Source: Marinoscillum pacificum
GTDB taxonomy: Bacteria; Bacteroidota; Bacteroidia; Cytophagales; Cyclobacteriaceae
Direction: 5' to 3'
NCBI RefSeq assembly: GCF_024714495.1
Contig: NZ_JAMZMJ010000001.1
Span: 806,001 to 870,000 of the forward strand
DNA: 64,000 nucleotides
Under the pieces are notes generated by a model. It saw only the letters and a program-made list of their open reading frames with translations. It ran no database searches and was not told the DNA's origin. Positions 7,632 to 17,106 of this stretch are shown here, in pieces (position 1 is the first letter of the stretch; each line of letters opens with the position of its first letter). The position numbers and the translations under genes were made by a program.

Positions 7632-7656
7632 AAAAACCCGACCAAAAGTCGGGTTC
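7632..7656 (-). terminator. Intrinsic terminator for the small gene at 7685-7939
   Basis: AACCCGAC (7635-7642) pairs with GTCGGGTT (7647-7654) around CAAAA. On the minus strand the hairpin is followed by a long T-rich run (the complement of the A-run at 7624-7639). It could also work weakly on the plus strand. Confidence 0.7.
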
Positions 7657-7684
7657 TTCTATCCTCTTCATACATGTAAAAATC

Positions 7685-7939
7685 TTAATTCAGTTGAACC
7701 AGCTCTTTGCCGGATATGCCTGACTGAAGTCTCTGGATCATCATCTGATGAATACTTCCCATGCTCTCCAGTTTATTTAATCTTCCTTTTAGAATATCCA
7801 TATCAGATTCAACACCGCTTATCTGCTTAAGCACATGTTTTTTAATGACTGTTATACACTTTAGATATTCTCTGTGTTCGGTTGTGGATAGGTTATTCAC
7901 CTCCGCCAGATACTCCAAATAATTGTAGCGTTGCTTCAT
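7685..7939 (-). CDS. Small hypothetical protein, helical
   Basis: 84 residues (KQRYNYLEYLAEVNN at the start, ISGKELVQLN at the end), mostly predicted helix with heptad-like leucines (ILKGRLNKLESMGSIHQMMIQRL). There is no signal peptide or membrane segment. I do not recognise the family. The gene has its own terminator and stands alone between the GIY-YIG array and the thioredoxin-like gene. The ATG is clear and the frame has normal composition for the genome, so it is probably real. Proximity to the array may be chance. Confidence 0.6.
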   Translation of the reverse strand: MKQRYNYLEYLAEVNNLSTTEHREYLKCITVIKKHVLKQISGVESDMDILKGRLNKLESMGSIHQMMIQRLQSGISGKELVQLN

Positions 7940-8020
7940 ACTAATAGCTGGTTAGTGGCAATTATATTTTTCCTTTATTGGCGGTAAAGTTTAGAAAAGG
8001 TAGTCATTTCATTTAAACCA

Positions 8021-8057
8021 AAAAAGCCCTGAAAACTTTTTTCTCAAGGCTTTTTTA
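8021..8057. terminator. Bidirectional-looking terminator hairpin
   Basis: AAAAAAGCC at the left pairs with GGCTTTTTT at the right, with partial pairing inside (GAAAA with TTTTC). Poly-A on one side and poly-T on the other would let it work on either strand. It sits in the 221-bp gap between two minus-strand genes, downstream of the thioredoxin-like gene at 8161-9552, and most likely ends that transcript. Confidence 0.55.
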
Positions 8058-8160
8058 TGACATTTATCAGAATTAAACTTTATACACCTGATTTACAATC
8101 ATTTACACAATGTTGTTTTTATTAAAAAATCAATCTTAGTAACGTTTAAATAAAGATTAA

Positions 8161-9552
8161 TTAATGAGGATCTGCAGCTCCCTCCCTATTTTTCACCAAA
8201 TCAATGAACTGCTCAATTTCTAATTTTTTAGCTATAATGGTCTTATCCTCATCTAATAAGTAAACCTGAGGCGTACTCCTAACATTATAATATACTCTGA
8301 AGTAATTCTTTCCTGTTGGATCAATCGCATGGATCCATTCTGGATTAGAGCCATCCACAAATTTCTTCCATCGGTTTACATCAGTGGTGGTACACAGAGC
8401 AAACACCTGAACTCCTAATTGATAAAGCTCTTGCTCATACGATTCAAGCGTTTTTATAGTCTTCTTACAATGCCCACAATCTGGATCATAAATAAACAAT
8501 AAGGTATAAGGCGAAGCAATTTGCTCCATATAAACAGGCTGCATCAATGTATCCACTACCTCCCCAATCGGTGGTGCTTGCATTCCAATTAAGCTGTGCT
8601 CTAAGTAAGCCACCTCTTCCCTTAGTTGTTTACGATATTCTTGTGAAATCCAATCGACCTTACCAGACAAATAATAATTCCTTGCCAAGTGAACCATTAC
8701 AGCATCCATACCCATCAGATTGGACTCAGCATATTTTTTAAACAAAGTAACCAACCAATATCTGAACATCTCATCGTTTGACCCAATCCTTTGCATTAAC
8801 TTATCCAGTCCTTTATTAATAGAGTCTGGCTGCTGGATCAGCACACGATCAAAATATTCCATGACTTTACTATGCAACAGAGGAGTTCGCAGCAATTCGG
8901 AGTTAGAAAGATCAATATCATCAAAGTAATGGTCTTTGAGGTATTGGTACGATTTGAACTTTCGAACAGAATCCGGCTCACCATCAAAAGTGGGAATTTC
9001 CAATGAACCCATCAGACTTAAAAACTCTGCGATAAAGGTTTCTGGGTTTTCGTTGATCAAATCCTTACGAAAATTGGTCATTTGATCAACAAGCTCCTGC
9101 ATTTCGCTTCTCACATTAATTGAATCCTGACCTGATGTGGTTTTTAACTGCTCACCAAGTGTACGTTGTTTTCGCTGCAAATCGATCATTGTGAGTTGAA
9201 ACTCCTTAAACAGCTCATTCTCCTTACTTCCTGAAATCACCAAACTCTCATACATCGTGTTAGCATCTGTCTCAATAGAATACTGACCCTTCTCCAGAAT
9301 GAATTCAAAATAAAATTTGGGAGAATACAAAAAATACACTCCATTAACAGCATCAGTTCGTAGTGTAAATGCATCATTCACCACATCCAAAGTATCCAAT
9401 AGATACTTCTGGCTTCCAAAATGATAACCTACATATACAGAAGTATCTGGATAGTTCAGAATCTTAAAATCCACAATAGATTGATCATTTTGGGCTTTTA
9501 GGCCTGCAATCAACCCCAATATTGAAAAGAATATACTTATGGTATGTCTCAT
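8161..9552 (-). CDS. Secreted thioredoxin-like (TlpA-type) protein
   Basis: 463 residues. A signal peptide is at 1-20 (ISIFFSILGLIAGLKAQ). The N-terminal 110 residues are beta-rich and resemble the DUF4369-type domain often found ahead of thioredoxin folds in Bacteroidota. A long helical middle section follows (FKEFQLTMIDLQRKQRTL). The C-terminal 140 residues form a thioredoxin-like domain with the active site DPDCGHCKKT and a TPQVYLLD strand with the cis-Pro. It is predicted to act in the periplasm as a thiol-disulfide reductant. The CGHC centre is intact. It stands alone with its own terminator. The exact subfamily name is inferred. Confidence 0.82.
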   Translation of the reverse strand: MRHTISIFFSILGLIAGLKAQNDQSIVDFKILNYPDTSVYVGYHFGSQKYLLDTLDVVNDAFTLRTDAVNGVYFLYSPKFYFEFILEKGQYSIETDANTMYESLVISGSKENELFKEFQLTMIDLQRKQRTLGEQLKTTSGQDSINVRSEMQELVDQMTNFRKDLINENPETFIAEFLSLMGSLEIPTFDGEPDSVRKFKSYQYLKDHYFDDIDLSNSELLRTPLLHSKVMEYFDRVLIQQPDSINKGLDKLMQRIGSNDEMFRYWLVTLFKKYAESNLMGMDAVMVHLARNYYLSGKVDWISQEYRKQLREEVAYLEHSLIGMQAPPIGEVVDTLMQPVYMEQIASPYTLLFIYDPDCGHCKKTIKTLESYEQELYQLGVQVFALCTTTDVNRWKKFVDGSNPEWIHAIDPTGKNYFRVYYNVRSTPQVYLLDEDKTIIAKKLEIEQFIDLVKNREGAADPH

Positions 9553-9732
9553 ATAAAGCCAAAGATAAATTGGTAAATCGAACTCATTATTGAAAGATTT
9601 TCAACAATGACATAATTTTCAGTACATTTTATTGTTTTCTCAACCAAATATCACATTTATTAAATGATTCGCAATTTACCATAGCTATTTTTTTTAGAAT
9701 TTGATAAAATTCAATTTTCCCAGCACAGTTTT

Positions 9733-9752
9733 AACAATATTAAAATATTGTT
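9733..9752. promoter_or_regulatory. Perfect inverted repeat upstream of gltB
   Basis: AACAATATT-AA-AATATTGTT, 9-bp arms with a 2-bp spacer, centred about 103 bp before the gltB ATG. The 293-bp gap around it is very AT-rich and holds a second weaker repeat (GAATTT near 9698, AAATTC). A dimeric regulator site controlling glutamate synthase is plausible; the regulator is unknown. Confidence 0.45.
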
Positions 9753-9845
9753 TGGCGTATCATTGATTTTAATACTTTTTATTTTATCTCTGCCGTAATT
9801 TTCAGTATTTTTAGGGTTGGTTTAACGATTAAAGCATAATTATTC

Positions 9846-12800
9846 ATGTCAAGTAAAGGACTGTATACCAAAGAGTTAGAGCATGACTCCTGTGGAGTGG
9901 GCTGTGTGGCTGATATAACTAACAAGCCATCACACAAAACCGTGAAGGATGCGCTGACGATGTTGGAGAATATGGAGCACAGAGGTGCTACCGGAAGTGA
10001 TGAGAATACAGGAGATGGAGCTGGTATTTTGGTACAGATTCCACATCAATTCTACAAAACAGAGCTAGGCAATTTTGGAATTGAACTCCCAGAAAAAGGT
10101 TCTTATGGTGTGGGAATGATCTTCTTTCCAAAGCATTATCAAATAAGAGAAGAATGCAGGAAGGTTCTTAACAACTGCATTAGAGATCTTGGACTTGAAT
10201 TGATTGGCTATCGTTTAGTACCCGTAAATGAGCAAGTACCGGGTCATGAATCCAAGGCCGCTGAACCATATATTGAGCAAGTATTCATTAAGGTAATAGA
10301 AGACCTTACTGAAGAAGAGCTCGAGCGTAAATTGTTCGTACTAAGCAATTATGCTACTCATGAAATCAAAAACAAAGTAGCCAGTCAAAATGGCGACTTC
10401 TATATCTGCAGTTTATCTGCAAGAACAATCATTTACAAAGGTCAGTTGAAAACAGAGCAAGTACAGCAATATTTTCATGATCTACAGAGCAAAGAATTCA
10501 AATCTGTTTTCGCGATTGTTCACTCGAGATTCTCTACCAACACATTCCCTAACTGGAAGCTTGCACAGCCATTCAGGTATCTAGCTCATAATGGAGAGAT
10601 CAACACTATTAGAGGTAACGTAACCAAAATGAAGTCCAAAGAGGCCAACATGTCCTCTCCTCTTTTCTCAGACAAAGAACTTCAATGGTTAATGCCTGTA
10701 ACTGATCCATCCAATTCGGATTCTGCAAACTTGGATGCATTAATTGAGCTACTTGTATTGGGAGGACGTCCTTTACCACATGTGATGATGATGTTGGTGC
10801 CGGAAGCTTGGCAAGACAACTCACACATGGATCCTTTGAAAAAGGCATTCTATAAATACCACGCGGCAATGATGGAGCCTTGGGATGGTCCAGCAGCGCT
10901 TTTCTTCACAAATGGCAAGCAACTAGGTGCTACTTTAGATAGAAACGGTCTTCGTCCGGTTCGTTACTGTATCACCAAAGACAATCGCCTCATCATGGCA
11001 TCCGAAACAGGAGCTTTGCCTGTTAAACCAGAAAATGTAGTTGAAAATGGACGTCTTCAACCAGGTAAAATGCTTTGGTTAGACCTTCCAAACAACAAAC
11101 TTTACAAAGACGAAGAGATCAAGAAGAAGATGGTGGAAAACAAGCCATACTTCGACTGGATCAAACAAGAAAGAATTAAACTTAGACTTCTTCCAGATCC
11201 TGAGATCAAGGAAGAAAAACTACCTAAAGAAGTTCACCAAAAACAACTTAAGGCTTACGGTTACACCCAGGAAGATCTTAAGTTAACGGTTGCACCATTG
11301 GCAGAATTGGGTAAAGAGCCACTTGGCTCAATGGGTGCTGATGCTCCGCTTGCTGTATTATCAAGACAGAGTCAGCACATCTCTAACTACTTCAAACAAT
11401 ATTTCGCACAGGTAAGTAATCCTCCTATCGATCCAATTAGAGAGCGATTGGTAATGTCTTTATTTACTCGTGTCGGTGATTCGTTGAATATTTTGGACGA
11501 AAGCCCAGAGCACACCAAACAGATTCACATTTCTCAACCGGTATTGTCTCGTGAAGACTTCTACAAGTTGACGAACCAAAAAGAACTTGGGTTTGACTAT
11601 GCAATAGTTGACGCTACTTACAATCCAAGTGAGATGGACATCAAAACCGCTTTAGATCAAGTATGTGAAGAAGCAAAAGTTGCTGTTGAAGAGGGTAAGA
11701 AAATCATCATTATCTCTAATAGAAATATCAGCGACACTAGAGTACCTCTTCCAACTTTGATGTCTATTGGCGGAGTACACCATCACCTGGTGAAGCACAA
11801 CATCAGAACGAAAGCCGGATTAATCTCTGAATCTGGAGATGTATGGGAAACACATCACTTCGCCACTGTAGTTGGTTATGGAGCAAGTGCTGTTTATCCT
11901 TTCAAAGTTTATGAAATTATAGAAGATCTTCTTTCTGAAGAAAAACTTGACACAGCTTATCCAGCTCAGAAATACTTCGAAAACTTCGCAAAAGGTATTG
12001 GTGGAGGATTGTTGAAGATTCTTTCTAAGATGGGTATTTCAACTCTTCAATCTTATCAATCTGCACAGATTTTCGAATGTGTAGGTCTCAGTTCTGAGGT
12101 AGTTAATAAATGTTTCAAAGGTACTGTAAGCAGAATCGAAGGCCTAACTTTTGAAGATCTGGAGAAGGAATGTTTGATTAAGCATCATACTGCTTATGAC
12201 TCGGACAACAAGCTTCTGGAAATTGGCGGATACTTCCAATGGAAACGCAATGGTGAATCCCACTTGTTAAATCCTGAAACCATCCATTTATTGCAAAAAT
12301 CCACTTCTCTTGGAGATTATGATTTATGGAAAAAATACTCTGAGGCCGTAAACGTTCATCAGGAAAATGCTATTACACTTAGAAGCCTATTCGACTTTAG
12401 AAAGCGTACTTCCATCACTTTAGACGAGGTAGAACCTGCAAGTAGCATTATGAAGCGTTTCGCAACTGGTGCTATGTCATTCGGATCTATTTCTCACGAG
12501 GCACACTCCACACTTGCTATCGCCATGAACAGAATTGGTGGTAAAAGTAACAGTGGCGAAGGTGGTGAAGACGAAGTTCGTTTCGCTCGCAAGCCAAATG
12601 GCGACTGGGAAAGGTCAGCTATCAAGCAGGTAGCTTCTGGTCGATTCGGTGTAACAAGTAACTACCTTAAAGAAGCAGAAGAACTTCAAATTAAAATTGC
12701 TCAAGGAGCAAAACCGGGAGAAGGTGGACAGCTTCCAGGACATAAAGTAGATGAGTGGATTGCTAAAGTAAGACACTCCACTCCAGGTGTAGGCTTGATA

Positions 12801-14324
12801 TCTCCTCCACCACACCACGACATCTACTCTATTGAGGACTTGAAGCAATTGATTTATGACCTTAAAAATGCCAACAGACACGCACGAATCAACGTGAAGC
12901 TCGTTTCTGAGGCAGGTGTAGGCACGATTGCATCTGGTGTTGCTAAAGCAAAAGCTGACGTAATACTTGTATCAGGTGCTGATGGTGGAACTGGAGCATC
13001 TCCATTAAGTTCTATCAGACACGCAGGTCTGCCATGGGAAATCGGTCTATCTGAAGCTCATCAGACGTTATTGAAAAACAACCTAAGAAGTAGAGTTACA
13101 CTACAGACTGATGGTAAATTAATGACCGGTAGAGATATTGCCGTAGCATGTCTTCTAGGAGCCGAAGAATTTGGATTCAGTACTACTGCTCTAATTGTAG
13201 AAGGCTGCATCATGATGAGAAAATGCCACTTAAACACTTGTCCAGTTGGTATTGCTACTCAAAAACCAGAATTGAGAAAATTATTCACTGGTAATCCTGA
13301 TCACGTAGTTAACTTCTTCAAGTTCTTGGCTGAAGAGTTAAGAGAAATCATGGCAGAGCTTGGATTTAGAACTATCAATGAGATGGTGGGTCAATCTCAA
13401 GTTTTGAAAGTGAAGTCAGAATTGAATCACTGGAAACTGAAAAACATCGACTTCTCTCCTATTCTTCATCAGGTAAGCGTTCCAACTTCGTTTGGTCAAT
13501 ACAAGCAAATTGATCAGATCCATGGACTAGAAAAAGTACTGGATCGTAAGTTGATTGAAGACTACATCAAGAAAGGATACAACAACAAAGAATATAAGAT
13601 AGTAAACGTTGATCGCTCAGTTGGAACCATGCTAAGTCATGAAGTATCTAAGCTTTATGGTAGCAAAGGAGTACAACTGAATGAGTTCAATATCAAATTC
13701 ACAGGATCAGCAGGACAAAGCTTTGGGGCATTCCTTGCACCTGGTATCAACTTCGAATTGACTGGAGAAGCCAATGACTACTGTGGTAAAGGGCTTTCTG
13801 GAGGACAAATTGTCGTAAGAGTGCCAGAAGAAGCAACTTTCCAACCTGATCAAAACATCATCATTGGAAACGTGGCATTCTATGGAGCTACACTTGGAAA
13901 AGCGTATATCCATGGAACCGCTGGTGAGCGATTCTGTGTAAGAAACTCAGGAGTAGAGGCAGTGGTAGAAGGTGTTGGTGATCACGGTTGTGAATACATG
14001 ACAGGCGGAAAAGTGATTATCCTTGGTGAAACAGGAAACAACTTCGCAGCAGGTATGAGTGGCGGTATCGCATATATTTTCGATACAGCAGATACATTTA
14101 AAGATCGAGTAAATACTGAAATGGTAGGCTTAGACCCGCTAGACCAGTCAGATATCGATTACTTGAAAGCTCAAATCAAAGCACATCACGAATTTACAGG
14201 CAGCACACTTGCTGCTAACATCCTAAATGACTGGGATCACATGTCTCAGTACTTCGTAAAAGTGATGCCAAATGACTTGAAGCGTGTATTAGAAGAAAGA
14301 AAACTTAAAGAAAAAGTAGCATAA
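9846..14324 (+). CDS. gltB: Glutamate synthase large subunit
   Basis: 1492 residues, the normal length for bacterial NADPH-GOGAT alpha. The N-terminal glutamine amidotransferase domain has its nucleophile in DSCGVGC; Cys16 would become the N-terminus after removal of a 15-residue propeptide. Central and FMN-binding synthase domains follow (GGKSNSGEGGEDE, KPGEGGQLPGHKV, ADVILVSGADGGTGASPLSS). The 3Fe-4S ligands fit C-x5-C-x4-C (Cys1121, 1127, 1132, in CIMMRKCHLNTCPVG). The C-terminal GXGXG beta-helix (GDHGCEYMTGGKVIILG) closes the protein. The enzyme makes two glutamates from glutamine and 2-oxoglutarate together with GltD, whose start overlaps this stop (TAATG). Confidence 0.98.
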   Translation: MSSKGLYTKELEHDSCGVGCVADITNKPSHKTVKDALTMLENMEHRGATGSDENTGDGAGILVQIPHQFYKTELGNFGIELPEKGSYGVGMIFFPKHYQIREECRKVLNNCIRDLGLELIGYRLVPVNEQVPGHESKAAEPYIEQVFIKVIEDLTEEELERKLFVLSNYATHEIKNKVASQNGDFYICSLSARTIIYKGQLKTEQVQQYFHDLQSKEFKSVFAIVHSRFSTNTFPNWKLAQPFRYLAHNGEINTIRGNVTKMKSKEANMSSPLFSDKELQWLMPVTDPSNSDSANLDALIELLVLGGRPLPHVMMMLVPEAWQDNSHMDPLKKAFYKYHAAMMEPWDGPAALFFTNGKQLGATLDRNGLRPVRYCITKDNRLIMASETGALPVKPENVVENGRLQPGKMLWLDLPNNKLYKDEEIKKKMVENKPYFDWIKQERIKLRLLPDPEIKEEKLPKEVHQKQLKAYGYTQEDLKLTVAPLAELGKEPLGSMGADAPLAVLSRQSQHISNYFKQYFAQVSNPPIDPIRERLVMSLFTRVGDSLNILDESPEHTKQIHISQPVLSREDFYKLTNQKELGFDYAIVDATYNPSEMDIKTALDQVCEEAKVAVEEGKKIIIISNRNISDTRVPLPTLMSIGGVHHHLVKHNIRTKAGLISESGDVWETHHFATVVGYGASAVYPFKVYEIIEDLLSEEKLDTAYPAQKYFENFAKGIGGGLLKILSKMGISTLQSYQSAQIFECVGLSSEVVNKCFKGTVSRIEGLTFEDLEKECLIKHHTAYDSDNKLLEIGGYFQWKRNGESHLLNPETIHLLQKSTSLGDYDLWKKYSEAVNVHQENAITLRSLFDFRKRTSITLDEVEPASSIMKRFATGAMSFGSISHEAHSTLAIAMNRIGGKSNSGEGGEDEVRFARKPNGDWERSAIKQVASGRFGVTSNYLKEAEELQIKIAQGAKPGEGGQLPGHKVDEWIAKVRHSTPGVGLISPPPHHDIYSIEDLKQLIYDLKNANRHARINVKLVSEAGVGTIASGVAKAKADVILVSGADGGTGASPLSSIRHAGLPWEIGLSEAHQTLLKNNLRSRVTLQTDGKLMTGRDIAVACLLGAEEFGFSTTALIVEGCIMMRKCHLNTCPVGIATQKPELRKLFTGNPDHVVNFFKFLAEELREIMAELGFRTINEMVGQSQVLKVKSELNHWKLKNIDFSPILHQVSVPTSFGQYKQIDQIHGLEKVLDRKLIEDYIKKGYNNKEYKIVNVDRSVGTMLSHEVSKLYGSKGVQLNEFNIKFTGSAGQSFGAFLAPGINFELTGEANDYCGKGLSGGQIVVRVPEEATFQPDQNIIIGNVAFYGATLGKAYIHGTAGERFCVRNSGVEAVVEGVGDHGCEYMTGGKVIILGETGNNFAAGMSGGIAYIFDTADTFKDRVNTEMVGLDPLDQSDIDYLKAQIKAHHEFTGSTLAANILNDWDHMSQYFVKVMPNDLKRVLEERKLKEKVA

Positions 14325-15796
14325 TGGGAGCAGTAGACGGATTTTTAAATTACAAAAGAGAGTTACCAAAGAGCAGAGATCCTAAAACTCGCGTTGAGGA
14401 TTATCAGGAAATCTACGAGCCGTTCTCAGAAGATAAGAAAAATGAGCAGGCAGCTAGATGCATGGACTGTGGGATTCCTTTTTGTCATAGTGGATGTCCG
14501 CTTGGCAATCAGATCCCAGATTTCAACGATGCAGTTTATAACAAAGACTGGGAATCTGCTTACAGCATTCTGAACTCTACCAATAACTTTCCAGAGTTTA
14601 CGGGTAGAATCTGCCCTGCCCCTTGCGAAGGTTCTTGTGTTTTAGGCATTAACAAAGACCCTGTTGCTATTGAGTTGATTGAAAAATCAATCATTGAGAA
14701 AGCTTTCGAACTTGGTCTGGTAAAGCCAGAGCCTCCAAAGCATCGCACAGGTAAATCTGTAGCTGTGGTAGGTTCAGGCCCTGCAGGATTAGCAGCAGCT
14801 TCACAGCTTAACAAAGCAGGTCACAATGTGACTGTATTTGAAAGAGCTGATAAAGTGGGTGGACTTTTGAGATATGGTATTCCAGATTTCAAACTAGAGA
14901 AATGGACCATTGACAGACGCCTTGAAGTACTAGAAGCTGAAGGCGTAGTTTTTAAAACTAATGCCAATGTTGGTGGCAATATCTCTGTAGATGAATTGAA
15001 ATCTAATTTCGATGCGATTCTTCTTTGTGGTGGATCAACAGTTCCGAGAGATCTTCCAATTCCAGGAAGAGATTTGGATGGCATTTACTTTGCAATGGAT
15101 TTCTTATCTCAGCAAAATAAAAGAGTATCAGGCAACTCTGATGTAATGTTCAATCACAAAGGTGAGCCTCTAGGTTTAGACCTGTTTGCGACAGATAAAA
15201 ATGTAGTAGTAATTGGAGGTGGGGATACTGGATCTGACTGTGTCGGAACATCTAACAGACACAAAGCTAAATCAATCACTCAAATAGAATTACTATCCAA
15301 ACCATCACAATCAAGAACTAAGACCAATCCATGGCCAGAATGGCCAATGACGCTTAAGACATCATCTTCACATGAAGAAGGATGTGAAAGAGACTGGGCT
15401 GTTCTTACCAAAGAGTTTGTGGGTAAAAACGGAAAGTTGACCGGACTTAAGATTGTAGATATCAAGTGGGGTGAAAACGGTATGGAAGAAATTCGTGGTA
15501 CTGATAGAATTATTCCATGTGACCTGGCGTTGCTGGCAGCAGGTTTCGTTCATCCACAAAAAGAAGGCATGATCGAGCAATTAGAGCTTGAGCTAGATGG
15601 TAGAGGAAACGTAGTTACTAACAACTATGCGACTAATCAAAAAGCGGTATTCAGTGCTGGTGATATGAGAAGAGGCCAATCTTTAGTTGTTTGGGCCATT
15701 TCAGAAGGACGTGAAGCGGCAAAAGCGGTTGATGAATTCCTAATGGGGTCTTCTACTCTTCCTTCAAAGTCTAAATCATTCTATGAATTAGTATAG
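14324..15796 (+). CDS. gltD: Glutamate synthase small subunit
   Basis: 490 residues. The N-terminus has the Cys-rich Fe-S region (CMDCGIPFCHSGCPLGN, then ICPAPCEGSC) for two 4Fe-4S clusters. The FAD site is VAVVGSGPAGLAAA and the NADPH site is VVVIGGGDTGSDC. The conserved AAGFVHPQ and VFSAGDMRRGQSLVVWAI near the end are typical of this family. It passes electrons from NADPH to the large subunit. Its ATG overlaps the gltB stop by one base, so expression is coupled. The last 9 bp overlap the end of the convergent gene at 15788. Confidence 0.97.
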   Translation: MGAVDGFLNYKRELPKSRDPKTRVEDYQEIYEPFSEDKKNEQAARCMDCGIPFCHSGCPLGNQIPDFNDAVYNKDWESAYSILNSTNNFPEFTGRICPAPCEGSCVLGINKDPVAIELIEKSIIEKAFELGLVKPEPPKHRTGKSVAVVGSGPAGLAAASQLNKAGHNVTVFERADKVGGLLRYGIPDFKLEKWTIDRRLEVLEAEGVVFKTNANVGGNISVDELKSNFDAILLCGGSTVPRDLPIPGRDLDGIYFAMDFLSQQNKRVSGNSDVMFNHKGEPLGLDLFATDKNVVVIGGGDTGSDCVGTSNRHKAKSITQIELLSKPSQSRTKTNPWPEWPMTLKTSSSHEEGCERDWAVLTKEFVGKNGKLTGLKIVDIKWGENGMEEIRGTDRIIPCDLALLAAGFVHPQKEGMIEQLELELDGRGNVVTNNYATNQKAVFSAGDMRRGQSLVVWAISEGREAAKAVDEFLMGSSTLPSKSKSFYELV

Positions 15797-16060
15797 TTCC
15801 CTGATTTCAAAGTCTTCCCCTTTCCCATATCGGGTCAGGTCAGACATAAGATAACTTTCCAGGGTATTTAAATCCTTTAATTTGAAATCCTCAGGTGGCA
15901 GCACTTCGAGGATTTCAAATTCATAGCGATCCCCATAATTTGTCATCCAATATTTCTGTCCCGCCCTTAAGCTGCTATAACTAATCCCTGCCATTGAAAT
16001 CTTTGCTAGTTTTTTGGTATTATTGAGTTTATATTTATCATCAATATCAATCCGACTCAA
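15788..16060 (-). CDS. Hypothetical protein
   Basis: 90 residues from a TTG start; the frame has a stop three codons further upstream and no ATG before residue 23. It reads as a small mixed alpha/beta cytoplasmic protein (AGQKYWMTNYGDRYEFEILEVLPPEDF) with no motif I recognise. The 3' end overlaps the end of gltD by 9 bp tail-to-tail. It lies divergent from the lipoprotein gene at 16106, with about 45 bp between the starts. The uncertain start lowers confidence, although amino-acid composition looks like a real protein. Confidence 0.6.
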   Translation of the reverse strand: MSRIDIDDKYKLNNTKKLAKISMAGISYSSLRAGQKYWMTNYGDRYEFEILEVLPPEDFKLKDLNTLESYLMSDLTRYGKGEDFEIRELY

Positions 16061-16105
16061 AAAACACTAAAATTGAGAGGAAATAAAAACCTAACCATTG
16101 TAAAA

Positions 16106-17014
16106 ATGAATAAGTCATTACGATTTACCCTTACGCTTCTTGTTTCAGCCTCGTTCTTATCTACTATGGTAAGTTGTGGCGGAGGATCTTCTAAGTCTAC
16201 TGCCGAGGATGTAGCATTTGAAGATGCTGAAAAGAAAATCGTAACAGACATGGACCAAGTAATCCATGATCTTCCTTCACCAACAGAAGTACCTTACATG
16301 CTTCAAGCTACAGGTGCTGATTTTAACAAAGACATCATTAATGGTCTTGAAAGACTACCAAAATATTTAACTAACGAAGATGAATCTGCACTTAACCTAG
16401 GTATCTACGCTACAGATATGGGTTACTTGATTTCATACAAGCAACTAGAGGAAGCTACAGACTATTTAGAGTCATCACAGAAACTTGCTGAGAGTTTAGG
16501 TGTTGCTTCTGTATTCAGTGTAGCTACAATTGAGAAATTCCAAAGCAATCTTGACAATCCTGACTCATTAAACAAAATCCTTACCAAGTCAATTGCGGAT
16601 GTTGAAGATAGATTGGAAAGTGCAGATAGAGTTTCTGTTGCTGCGTTAATCCTAGCTGGATCTTTTGTGGAAGGTCTTTATTTGGCAGTAGAGGTTATTG
16701 AAACTTACCCTACTGACGTTTTAGACGAAGAAACTAGAAACTTGATTCTTGAGCCTTTGGTGAAGGTTGTATTGGATCAAGAGAAGCCGCTTCTTGATGT
16801 TATTGGATTATTGAAAGATCTTCCGGAAGATGACATCATTGATCACATGATCAGCGAACTAGAAGTATTAAGAGTTCTTTATGAGACTGACTTAGCAGAA
16901 GTAGATAAGAAAATCGCAGAAAATACTGGTGATTTTATGCTAACTGAATCAGATCTTTCTGGCATCAGAACAGAAGTGAAAAGGATAAGAACTGATATCG
17001 TTGAATTCGAATAA
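16106..17014 (+). CDS. Lipoprotein of unknown function
   Basis: 302 residues from the ATG at 16106, chosen because MNKSLRFTLTLLVSASFLSTMVSCGGG is a lipoprotein signal with lipidation Cys at about residue 24, followed by a Gly-rich linker. The rest is almost all predicted helix and acidic (DYLESSQKLAESLGVASVF, ILAGSFVEGLYLAVEVIETYP), with no enzyme motif. It is probably a periplasmic or outer-membrane-anchored helical protein of a family restricted to Bacteroidota. A strong terminator follows, so it forms a single-gene unit. The leader contains CCTAACCATTGTAA, similar to one other leader in this window. Confidence 0.75.
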   Translation: MNKSLRFTLTLLVSASFLSTMVSCGGGSSKSTAEDVAFEDAEKKIVTDMDQVIHDLPSPTEVPYMLQATGADFNKDIINGLERLPKYLTNEDESALNLGIYATDMGYLISYKQLEEATDYLESSQKLAESLGVASVFSVATIEKFQSNLDNPDSLNKILTKSIADVEDRLESADRVSVAALILAGSFVEGLYLAVEVIETYPTDVLDEETRNLILEPLVKVVLDQEKPLLDVIGLLKDLPEDDIIDHMISELEVLRVLYETDLAEVDKKIAENTGDFMLTESDLSGIRTEVKRIRTDIVEFE

Positions 17015-17038
17015 TAGAACTTACCTAACCTAACATAT

Positions 17039-17076
17039 GAAAGCATTGGAGCAATTCCAATGCTTTTCGTATTTTT
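17039..17076 (+). terminator. Intrinsic terminator after the lipoprotein gene
   Basis: AAGCATTGGA (17041-17050) pairs perfectly with TCCAATGCTT (17056-17065) around GCAAT, followed by TTCGTATTTTT. It is flanked on both sides by CCTAACCTAAC (17024-17034 and 17084-17094). Confidence 0.85.
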
Positions 17077-17106
17077 AGCCTTTCCTAACCTAACTAATTA
17101 CCGCTG

